DNA of 5,152 nucleotides from JBBTWO01 sp038062745 (GCA_038062745.1 JBBTWO010000066.1:1-5152), one strand, 5' to 3'. Positions 1 through 5,149 are shown, counted from the stretch's first letter. Notes: a model not told the origin generated them from the sequence alone. Translations and numbers: made by a program.

Positions 1-410
1 CATCCTTGTATTATCTGGCACGCATGATTGAAGTGGGCCAAGATCCACTCTACATAGCCCGCAGAATGGTCATTTTTGCTTCAGAAGATATCGGTATGGC
101 CCAACCTACTGCCTTAGTGGTTGCTAATGAAGTTTTTAGGGCTTGTGAGACAATCGGTTATCCAGAATGTGCAATTAATCTTGCTCATGGAGTTGCTTAT
201 CTTTCTTTAGCTAAAAAGGATAGATCAAGTTACGACGCTTATTTTGCAGCTTTAGCAGATGTAAAGAAATTAGGGAATTTGCCGATACCACTCAAGATAC
301 GAAATGCTCCAACAAAATTAATGAAAAATTTAGGTTACGGAAAAAGCTATCAAATCTATAATGACGAAGACTATCTGCCAGAAAAGTTAAAGAATAAAAA
401 GTATTATTAA
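1..410 (+). CDS. rarA: RarA/MgsA-type AAA+ ATPase, C-terminal part (5' truncated by window edge)
   Basis: This is the C-terminal third of replication-associated recombination protein A (MgsA/RarA), a clamp-loader-like AAA+ ATPase that acts at stalled replication forks. The frame is open to the left edge: codon 3-5 is TCC, so the TTG at 6 is internal and not a start. About 135 residues are visible out of a usual 400-450. The ATPase domain (Walker A and B) lies outside the window. Visible family hallmarks are YYLARMIEVGQDPLYIARR, then ASEDIGMA, then the PECAINLAHGVAYLSLA helix. Near the end come the very characteristic LRNAPTKLMKNLGYGK-type segment (about residues 97-114) and a YLPEKLKNKKYY tail ending in TAA. 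This is the helical tetramerisation/C-terminal domain. The gene converges on serS, with one base between the stops. Identification is firm; the full-length state of the gene cannot be judged. Confidence 0.95.
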   Translation, partial: SLYYLARMIEVGQDPLYIARRMVIFASEDIGMAQPTALVVANEVFRACETIGYPECAINLAHGVAYLSLAKKDRSSYDAYFAALADVKKLGNLPIPLKIRNAPTKLMKNLGYGKSYQIYNDEDYLPEKLKNKKYY

Positions 411-411
411 C

Positions 412-1689
412 CTAACGAGTAATTGTGTCTTTCCCTACCCATTTTTGAAGAACTTGAGGGACTTTAACAGATCCATCCTTTTGTTGATAATTTTCCAGTA
501 TGGCAATCAAAGTTCTACCAATGGCGAAAGCTGTTGCATCGTTCATATGCAAATATTCCAAATTTGCTCCTTTTTGAACTCTAGCATTTAGTCTCCTGGC
601 TTGGAAGTCAGTCATATAGTCTGAGGTGTGTGTCTCCCGGTACTTTCCTTGGGAAGGTAGCCAGCTGTTTATGTCAATGTGTCGATAATCTTGTTTACCC
701 ATATCTGCCGTACAACACAACATTACTTCATATGGAATATCCAACTGCTGCATTAAATACTCCTGGATAGCAACTATAAGTTTCTGCTCTGCTTCTCCAT
801 TTTCTGGAGCAACAAAAGTTTCCATTTCCAACTTATCAAACTGGTGCCTTCTAAAGATTCCACTTGTATCTTTTCCAGCTGCCCCTGCTTCTCTTCTAAA
901 AGCTGTTGAGTATCCTATAAATCTAATGGGTAAATCCTTCTCATTTATAGTCTCATCCATAAGTAGTGGCCCCAAAGTGTGTTCCGCACTACCAACTAGT
1001 AAAATATCATCCTTTTCCAGATAGTATCTTTCCTCAATTGGGTCAAAGCGATCCATTTTTTTCATCACTTCAGATTTAATTAACACTGGAGGAACAACCG
1101 GCAAAAAAGGCTTGTCAGATGGATTGCCAACTTCCTTGGCCAATTTTGAAATTATCTCTTTGTCGGTTAAAACACTAAATGCAAATTGAATAAGAGCAAA
1201 CTGGAGAAGAACTGCATCACCCATTAAGTAATTAAATCTTGCTCCAGAAATAATTGCTGCCTTGTCGGTATCAATAATACCCAGATTCTTCCCAAGTTCT
1301 AAATGGTCTTGTGGTTCAAAATCAAACTTACGAGGAGTTCCCCAAGTTCTAATAACAATATTTTCATCCTCACTTTTACCAATTGGTGTGTCTTCAGAAA
1401 ATAGATTTGGTAATTTTCTTAATGCAAGTTTTAATTTTTCTTCTAGTCCTGACAATTCTTGCTCCAAAAGTTTCAATTGCTCTTTTAATTGTTTAGCAGA
1501 TTCTATGTTTTCTGGAGAATAATTTTTTGAAAGAACATTTCTTTCTTTTCTTAAAGCTTCTACTTTTACAAGCATTTCTCGCCATTTATTATCTAATTCA
1601 ATGGCGTTATCTACCAAAGTTGGATCCAGCTGTTTAGCAGCTGTGGCTTGGCGCAGTTTATCTGGATTTTGTCTAAGTAAATTTATATC
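412..1689 (-). CDS. serS: Seryl-tRNA synthetase (5' end lost in assembly gap)
   Basis: This class II synthetase charges tRNA-Ser (and tRNA-Sec where present) with serine. There are 425 visible residues, beginning DINLLRQNPDKLRQA. The family normally starts MLDIxLLR, so only about two codons, including the start, are missing in the adjacent N run. Domain order: an N-terminal tRNA-binding coiled-coil arm (about visible residues 30-95), then the catalytic core. Motif 2 is unmistakable at about 838-903 (FRREAGAAGKDTSGIFRRH). CTADMGKQDYRHIDINSWLP and TDFQARRLN follow. Motif 3 lies at about 510-546 and reads DATAFAIGRT, where E. coli has NGSGLAVGRT. The serine-binding TxE motif is SAE here (GSAEHTL). 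Both substitutions look conservative and the protein appears functional. It is the last gene of the minus-strand cluster, with stop TAG at 414-412. No start codon or ribosome site can be placed because of the gap. Confidence 0.96.
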   Translation of the reverse strand, partial: DINLLRQNPDKLRQATAAKQLDPTLVDNAIELDNKWREMLVKVEALRKERNVLSKNYSPENIESAKQLKEQLKLLEQELSGLEEKLKLALRKLPNLFSEDTPIGKSEDENIVIRTWGTPRKFDFEPQDHLELGKNLGIIDTDKAAIISGARFNYLMGDAVLLQFALIQFAFSVLTDKEIISKLAKEVGNPSDKPFLPVVPPVLIKSEVMKKMDRFDPIEERYYLEKDDILLVGSAEHTLGPLLMDETINEKDLPIRFIGYSTAFRREAGAAGKDTSGIFRRHQFDKLEMETFVAPENGEAEQKLIVAIQEYLMQQLDIPYEVMLCCTADMGKQDYRHIDINSWLPSQGKYRETHTSDYMTDFQARRLNARVQKGANLEYLHMNDATAFAIGRTLIAILENYQQKDGSVKVPQVLQKWVGKDTITR

Positions 1690-1789
1690 NNNNNNNNNNN
1701 NNNNNNNNNNNNNNNNNNNNNNNNNNNNNNNNNNNNNNNNNNNNNNNNNNNNNNNNNNNNNNNNNNNNNNNNNNNNNNNNNNNNNNNNN
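1690..1789. other. Assembly gap (100 N)
   Basis: There are exactly 100 consecutive N, the conventional placeholder for a scaffold gap of unknown length. It hides the start of serS and the 3' end of the upstream coding fragment. The true size is probably not 100: a CYTH-like protein interrupted where this one is would usually need roughly 40-60 more codons, and serS needs only about two. The continuous 550-codon frame across it is a product of reading N as codons. Confidence 0.95.
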
Positions 1790-2055
1790 GGATCATCAAA
1801 ATCATGACAAACTTTTTTCGCGGGAACAAACCCAGTACGATATTCTGTCCTTACACTAGTACATTGCCCTCCAACTGAGAGAGTGGTTCCAAAACTGGTA
1901 CTTTCTGCCAACAATGCTTCAATCTCGTCAATTGTCATTACTTCAGATTCTTTAGAAAGCACTCTGTCTTCTCCTGTTTTTACACCGTCTTTATAATGAC
2001 TAGTAATACTAACTCTACATCCTTCTCTGTTTTCTGCCAGCTCTATACAACTCAT
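1790..2055 (-). CDS. Possible CYTH-domain protein fragment (3' end in gap, N-terminus unusually short)
   Basis: About 89 residues are read from an ATG at 2055-2053 until the N gap. An in-frame TTG at 2064 would add three residues. The frame is in phase with the HD gene, whose TGA stop (2073-2071) lies 15 bases upstream, so the N-terminus cannot extend further. The pattern resembles the middle of a CYTH (triphosphate tunnel metalloenzyme) domain. A strand ends in a lysine (CRVSITSHYK), then SKESEV followed by IDEIEALL resembles the acidic strand plus helix, then RTEYR, then VCHDFDDP resembles the strand leading to the usual PPFLEIE motif, which would fall in the gap. The typical N-terminal ExExK strand and the LRxR pair are not present. 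It is therefore a truncated or divergent member, or something else. I see no Shine-Dalgarno sequence. Coding is likely; the family call is tentative. Confidence 0.45.
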
Positions 2056-2070
2056 AAGAGGCAAAATATA

Positions 2071-2634
2071 TCACAAACCAAGTTGTGAAGCAATTGCCTG
2101 TATGGCAGTTAAGCAAATCTGCATGAAATCATCCAATTTTATGCCTAATTTTTCTTCACAGACCTCAGTATTTGCTCGAATTACCCCAGCAGCAAAGCTT
2201 TTTTCTTTCCATTTCTTCTTCATTTTTTCGACAGTTACTTCAGATAGTTTTTTGTTTGGCGTAACTAAAGCACAAGCCACAATAAAACCAGATAATTCAT
2301 CACAAGTATAAATAGACCACTCCATATTGTTTTCCGGCTCTTTGGAGATGTGGCTATGCCCCCAAGCATGCGCTTTTATAGCATCAATTATTCTTTTGTC
2401 TACATTTCTACTTTCAAGTTCCTCAAAAATTTTCGAGGGGTGGTTTTTTGGATCTTCCTTAAACATTTCATAATCAGCATCATGCAGCAACCCAGTTAGT
2501 CCCCAAAGATCTTCATCCTCACCAAAATGTTTTGCTAGAGCTCGCATCTCAGCTTCCACACACAGCATATGTTTGACTAAATTCTGATTTTTAGTCCAAT
2601 CATTAACTAATTGGAGTGCTTCATCTCTTGTCAT
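2071..2634 (-). CDS. HD-superfamily hydrolase (COG2316-like)
   Basis: This 187-residue soluble protein has the layout of predicted HD-domain phosphohydrolases of the COG2316 type. Candidate metal-binding residues are H22 (NLVKHML), the H51-D52 doublet in LTGLLHDADYE, H65, H89 and H93 (AHAWGHSH), and D112 in TCDELSGF. HD enzymes commonly hydrolyse phosphoester bonds of nucleotides, but the substrate of this family is not known to me. The C-terminal half, with CALVTPNKKLSEVTVEKM and a lysine-rich helix (residues 138-145), is typical of the family. No signal peptide or membrane segment is seen. The ATG at 2634-2632 overlaps the lysS stop as ATGA, which strongly suggests translational coupling. 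It therefore belongs to the greA-lysS transcription unit. Length matches the family, and the protein looks intact. Confidence 0.88.
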   Translation of the reverse strand: MTRDEALQLVNDWTKNQNLVKHMLCVEAEMRALAKHFGEDEDLWGLTGLLHDADYEMFKEDPKNHPSKIFEELESRNVDKRIIDAIKAHAWGHSHISKEPENNMEWSIYTCDELSGFIVACALVTPNKKLSEVTVEKMKKKWKEKSFAAGVIRANTEVCEEKLGIKLDDFMQICLTAIQAIASQLGL

Positions 2635-4076
2635 TTTTCAGGTCTCATCAGAGGAAATAACACTGCCTCTTTTATTGGCATATCAACTAAAAATGAGAAC
2701 AGTCTTTCACTTACCCCAAAACCTGTCGTTGGAGGCATACCATACTCCAATGCCTCTACAAAATCTCGATCAAGCATTTGAGCTTCCAAATCTCCTTCAT
2801 CTCGCATCTTTTGTTGACCCATAAATCTTTCAGATTGATCTTTGGGATCGTTAAGCTCAGAATAGCCATTGCCCATTTCGCTTCCGGCAATAATTATCTG
2901 ATATCTTTCAACGAAATCTGGTTTCTCTTCCATCCTTTTGGCTAATGGAGATATCTCGACCGGGTGGCCGGTTAAGAATACTGGTCCAGAAATTTGTTTT
3001 CTTACCTGCTTCCATAAAGTATCGATTAGCCTTGCCTTAGTATCACTTTTATCAAACTCTGCTTTCAATTCCTTAAGCTTTGTTTTCAATTCCTCTATAT
3101 CTACCTTTGTTATATCAACCCCGGTGTGATTTTTAATTGTTTCAACATAATCAATCCTTCCCCACTCACTTCCTAGATCAACTTCGTGCCCACCAATACT
3201 AAACTCGGTCTTTCCAAAAGTTTGTTTGGCAACATATTTATATAGCTCTTCAACTAATTTCATACTATCTTCATAATTTGCATACGCCCAATAAAACTCC
3301 ATTTGACTATAATCTTGTAGATGTTCACGGCTTAAACCTTCATTTCTAAATTGTCGGCCTATTTCAAAGGTTCTTTCAAAACCTGCAACCATCAAGCGCT
3401 TTTGCCACAATTCTCCCATAGAAATCCTCAGATACAAATTAACATCCAAGGCATCATGGTGAGTAACAAACGGATTGGCATCAGCGCCTCCCGCAGTAAC
3501 TTCTAAAACGGGGGTCTCAACCTCCAAAAATCCTTTGTCAATCATAAAGTTACGCATACTCTGCCAAAAGATAGCCTTTTTCCTAAAAATATCTTTCAAA
3601 TCACCATTTATGAGCAAATCTAAGTATCTTTTGCGATGACGCTCCTCAATGTCCTTTAATCCATACCAATCATCAGGCAAAGGCCTAATAGATTTGGAAA
3701 GAAGCTGGAAGTTTTCAACATCCACCGTTGTCTCACCTGCTTGAGTCTTAAAAACTTTTCCAGAAACCAAAAGAAAATCTCCGACATCAAACAACTTAGT
3801 GACTTTAAATTGTTCTCCCAAATTTTTCTTCTGCAAAAATATCTGGAACTTGCCTGACTCATCCTTTATATCTGAAAAGATAGAGTTGCCATGCTCTCTC
3901 CACCTGGTGATTCTGCCGGCAACAGTTACGGCGCTTCCTTCTTTTTCTTTTAGCGCACTACTAATATCTTGAGGCTCTTTTACTAGTCTAGAAGGATAGG
4001 GGTTAATTCCCAGATCTTTCAATTTGGCTAGTTTTTCCAATCTGGACTTTTGTATTTCTTCAAATCTTGTTGCCAT
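2631..4076 (-). CDS. lysS: Lysyl-tRNA synthetase, class II
   Basis: This enzyme charges tRNA-Lys with lysine in the cytoplasm. It has 481 residues, close to the bacterial norm of about 490-505. An N-terminal OB-fold anticodon-binding domain spans about residues 48-127 (VTVAGRITRWREHG). The linker RHRKRYLDLL follows at about 146-155. The class II core carries motif 1 (about 163-190, ending EVETPVL), THHDALDVNLYLRIS at 205-219, and motif 2 around FERTFEIGRQFRNEG (233-247). Motif 3 is GFGVSERL (452-459) with the invariant arginine R458. In E. coli the equivalent is GLGIGIDR, so this loop looks one residue shorter and lacks the usual Asp before Arg. An insert of charged helix occupies about 325-347. 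The start ATG at 4076-4074 sits 43 bases after the greA stop, with no purine-rich Shine-Dalgarno sequence just before it. The stop overlaps the start of the HD gene. Identification is firm. Confidence 0.97.
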   Translation of the reverse strand: MATRFEEIQKSRLEKLAKLKDLGINPYPSRLVKEPQDISSALKEKEGSAVTVAGRITRWREHGNSIFSDIKDESGKFQIFLQKKNLGEQFKVTKLFDVGDFLLVSGKVFKTQAGETTVDVENFQLLSKSIRPLPDDWYGLKDIEERHRKRYLDLLINGDLKDIFRKKAIFWQSMRNFMIDKGFLEVETPVLEVTAGGADANPFVTHHDALDVNLYLRISMGELWQKRLMVAGFERTFEIGRQFRNEGLSREHLQDYSQMEFYWAYANYEDSMKLVEELYKYVAKQTFGKTEFSIGGHEVDLGSEWGRIDYVETIKNHTGVDITKVDIEELKTKLKELKAEFDKSDTKARLIDTLWKQVRKQISGPVFLTGHPVEISPLAKRMEEKPDFVERYQIIIAGSEMGNGYSELNDPKDQSERFMGQQKMRDEGDLEAQMLDRDFVEALEYGMPPTTGFGVSERLFSFLVDMPIKEAVLFPLMRPEK

Positions 4077-4119
4077 ATACAGGTAGTTTAGCAGAGATAG
4101 GTTCTGGGGTAAATTGTCC

Positions 4120-4593
4120 TTAGCTTATAGCTACGATTTCGTAGCTAACGGTACCTGCTGGAGCTTCAACTGCAACTTTTTCTCCTACCTTTTTGCCAAC
4201 CAAAGCCTGACCCAGTGGTGAAGTTGCTGAAATTTTCTTTTCCATAGGATTTGCCTCCCACTCTCCAACTATCTTGTACTCAAGTTTTCCACCGTTTACT
4301 TTGACAGTTACCTTGTCACCCATATCAATGATTGAGTTTTTAGAATTACCACCATTTTTGGCAATAATGGCATTTTCACAAACATAAGTTAATTCATCAA
4401 TTCTGCCATCCAAAAACTCCAATTCTTCCTTAGCATTGGTATAGTCAGAATTTTCTGAAAGATCACCCTGGCTTCTGGCATATGACAGCCTGTCTACAAG
4501 TTTTGGTCGCTTGACGTCAATAAGCTCCTCGAGCTCTTTTTTGAGAGCTTCGAAGCCTTCTTGGGTTAATTGTAGTTGTGATAAATTTGTCAT
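4120..4593 (-). CDS. greA: Transcription elongation factor GreA
   Basis: GreA binds the secondary channel of RNA polymerase and stimulates cleavage of the 3' end of backtracked transcripts. The protein is 157 residues, the standard length. The N-terminal antiparallel coiled coil covers about residues 8-77. At its tip is GDLSENSDY, with the acidic residues D44 and E47 corresponding to the catalytic tip acids of E. coli GreA (D41, E44). The C-terminal FKBP-like domain contains the typical ISATSPLGQALVGKKVGE stretch (121-138) and a final SYEIVAIS. The ATG at 4593-4591 is supported by alignment of the N-terminus and by a Shine-Dalgarno-like sequence upstream. It is the first gene of the minus-strand cluster, preceded by a strong promoter and a structured leader. 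lysS follows after 43 bases. Confidence 0.97.
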   Translation of the reverse strand: MTNLSQLQLTQEGFEALKKELEELIDVKRPKLVDRLSYARSQGDLSENSDYTNAKEELEFLDGRIDELTYVCENAIIAKNGGNSKNSIIDMGDKVTVKVNGGKLEYKIVGEWEANPMEKKISATSPLGQALVGKKVGEKVAVEAPAGTVSYEIVAIS

Positions 4594-4605
4594 TTCTTAA
4601 AAAAA

Positions 4606-4618
4606 TCACCCTCTCCTT
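4606..4618 (-). promoter_or_regulatory. greA ribosome binding site (AAGGAGAGGGTGA)
   Basis: On the minus strand this reads AAGGAGAGGGTGA, combining AAGGAG and GGTGA cores, both complementary to the 16S rRNA tail. GGTGA ends 12 bases before the greA ATG and AAGGAG ends about 20 bases before, so the nearer core is the more plausible one and the spacing is on the long side. It is the only clear Shine-Dalgarno sequence in the cluster; lysS has none visible. The GGAGAGGG portion is complementary to an upstream leader segment. Confidence 0.6.
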
Positions 4619-4698
4619 TTTTACCTTTCCAAATAAATTTCTCAAGCGTTTTTAAAAGGTAAATTTTATTCGTAGAGAGGGATTAATTCTTGCTTGAG
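4609..4698 (-). promoter_or_regulatory. Structured 5' leader of greA, possible SD-sequestering hairpin
   Basis: In transcript order, the leader contains CTCAAGC (4698-4692), CCCTCTCT (4681-4674), TTTACCTTT (4663-4655), GCTTGAG (4647-4641), AAAGGTAAA (4628-4620) and GGAGAGGG (4616-4609). TTTACCTTT/AAAGGTAAA is a perfect 9-bp pair. It is nested inside CCCTCTCT/GGAGAGGG, which gives 7 Watson-Crick pairs plus one U-G pair. The outer pair covers the greA Shine-Dalgarno sequence. GCTTGAG lies in the loop and matches CTCAAGC upstream of the hairpin, giving a possible pseudoknot or an alternative fold. I do not recognise a known riboswitch or ribosomal-protein leader. Regulation is an inference from base pairing alone. 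Confidence 0.45.
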
Positions 4699-4712
4699 GC
4701 TATCGTTTTATT

Positions 4713-4728
4713 AATACTAGAAAGTATT
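4713..4728. repeat. Perfect 6+6 dyad over greA -10/start region
   Basis: AATACT-agaa-AGTATT is a perfect inverted repeat with a four-base spacer. It overlaps the proposed -10 hexamer (4731-4726) and the expected start site near 4719. Its position would suit a repressor operator, but it is short and AT-rich, so chance is a real alternative. Confidence 0.35.
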
Positions 4729-4753
4729 TTAGCATTACCTAATAGCCTGTCAA
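4726..4753 (-). promoter_or_regulatory. Promoter of the greA-lysS cluster (extended -10)
   Basis: On the minus strand there is a perfect -35 TTGACA (4753-4748), a 16-base spacer, and -10 TAAAAT (4731-4726), which matches five of six consensus bases. TGC directly before the -10 makes it an extended -10 (TGn). Initiation is expected near 4719, giving a leader of about 126 nt before greA. This is the best sigma-70-type promoter in the window and probably drives greA, lysS, the HD gene and perhaps the genes beyond. Confidence 0.75.
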
Positions 4754-4984
4754 GACCAAACTAATTTTACTCCGTAAACACGCCAGAAGGTCGTTATCAA
4801 CCGCCTGCCCCCATGCGCTCGAAAAACAACCTTCTGATTTCTAACACCGGCCGCTTATTTAATCTTTTTCAATTAAATTACAGCTTATGCCCTATGTTGC
4901 AGTTTTGACATATGAAACTAATAGGTGAAATGTAAGAGAATCTTAAGAATTGCATTCAAAAGAGGAAGGTGAGAAAAGTTTTCA
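4754..4984. other. Divergent intergenic region, no gene recognised
   Basis: This stretch separates the greA promoter from the tRNA-Glu promoter. I find no convincing coding sequence on either strand. It holds one inverted repeat with a GC-rich loop (4784-4836), a CGGCCG palindrome (4848-4853), a perfect TTGACA at 4905-4910 without a good -10 partner, and a TCTTAAGA palindrome near 4939-4946. A local rise in GC around 4796-4855 contrasts with the AT-rich surroundings. The function of the region is unknown. Confidence 0.6.
4784..4836. repeat. Inverted repeat with 29-base GC-rich loop
   Basis: The left arm CAGAAGGTCGTT (4784-4795) pairs with the right arm AACAACCTTCTG (4825-4836), matching at 11 of 12 positions with one C-A mismatch. 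The loop is about 62% GC in an AT-rich setting. No T-run follows on either strand, so it is a poor intrinsic terminator. It could be a small structured RNA, a protein-binding site or a remnant of another element; I cannot choose between these. Confidence 0.5.
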
Positions 4985-5013
4985 TTGTGTGAGCCAGGCA
5001 CATAAGGTAAAAT
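4985..5013 (+). promoter_or_regulatory. Probable promoter of tRNA-Glu
   Basis: The -35 TTGTGT (4985-4990) has three consensus bases. It is separated by exactly 17 bases from the -10 TAAAAT (5008-5013), which has five of six. Initiation near 5020 would leave about 8 bases of 5' leader before the mature tRNA end at 5028, to be removed by RNase P. Spacing and position support the call; the weak -35 limits it. Confidence 0.55.
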
Positions 5014-5027
5014 AGCAATATCACTAT

Positions 5028-5100
5028 GGCCCCATCGTCTAGTGGTCTAGGACATCAGATTCTCATTCTGAGAACTTGGATTCGAATTCCAATGGGGTCA
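5028..5100 (+). tRNA. tRNA-Glu (anticodon CTC)
   Basis: The 73 nt fold as a complete cloverleaf. The acceptor is GGCCCCA/TGGGGTC (G2-U71 wobble) with discriminator A at 5100. The D stem is 5037-5040/5050-5053, and the anticodon stem is TCAGA/TCTGA with loop TTCTCAT. The anticodon CTC lies at 5062-5064, preceded by U33 and followed by A37. The variable loop is GAAC, four bases. The T stem is TTGGA/TCCAA with loop TTCGAAT. The U11-A24 pair, U13-G22 pair and absence of base 47 agree with known glutamate identity elements in E. coli. It reads GAG codons. No 3' CCA is encoded (CAC follows), so CCA must be added by nucleotidyltransferase. Confidence 0.95.
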
Positions 5101-5125
5101 CACAAACAGACATGTTGTTCCCAAG

Positions 5126-5149
5126 GGTGGCAAGTCGGGTTTTGCCACC
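5126..5149 (+). terminator. Hairpin downstream of tRNA-Glu, possible terminator
   Basis: GGTGGCAA (5126-5133) pairs perfectly with TTGCCACC (5142-5149) around an eight-base loop, starting 25 bases after the tRNA. It could be an intrinsic terminator for the tRNA transcript, but the window ends three bases later and no T-run can be seen. It may equally be the beginning of another structured element. Confidence 0.35.

Noticed and set aside
1262..1522. Plus-strand 86-codon open frame
   Set aside because: It lies entirely antisense to the coiled-coil and core of serS, with serine/phenylalanine-rich composition typical of a shadow frame.
412..2064. A single 550-residue protein fused to SerRS
   Set aside because: The frame passes through 100 N of unknown true length, and the SerRS part has its own natural N-terminus at the gap edge.
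2102..2311. Plus-strand 69-codon open frame
   Set aside because: It is antisense to the conserved HD-domain gene, with no ribosome site or recognisable family.
3656..3862. Minus-strand 68-codon open frame
   Set aside because: It is an alternative frame within the OB-fold region of lysS.
4784..4836. Inverted repeat as an integron attC site
   Set aside because: attC ends should read RYYYAAC...GTTRRRY from left to right. Here GTT is on the left arm and AAC on the right, and no integrase or cassette is nearby.
4813..4908. Plus-strand small frame of 31 codons starting ATGCGCTCG
   Set aside because: It has no Shine-Dalgarno sequence, no recognisable protein pattern, and overlaps the inverted repeat; too short to support.
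4893..4912. TATGT...ACATA dyad around the TTGACA
   Set aside because: Only five matched bases with a ten-base spacer in AT-rich DNA; not distinguishable from chance.
4905..4935. Perfect TTGACA at 4905-4910 as a second plus-strand promoter
   Set aside because: At 16-18 bases downstream the hexamers (GAAATG, AAATGT, AATGTA) are poor. The only better match, TGTAAG, is 20 bases away.
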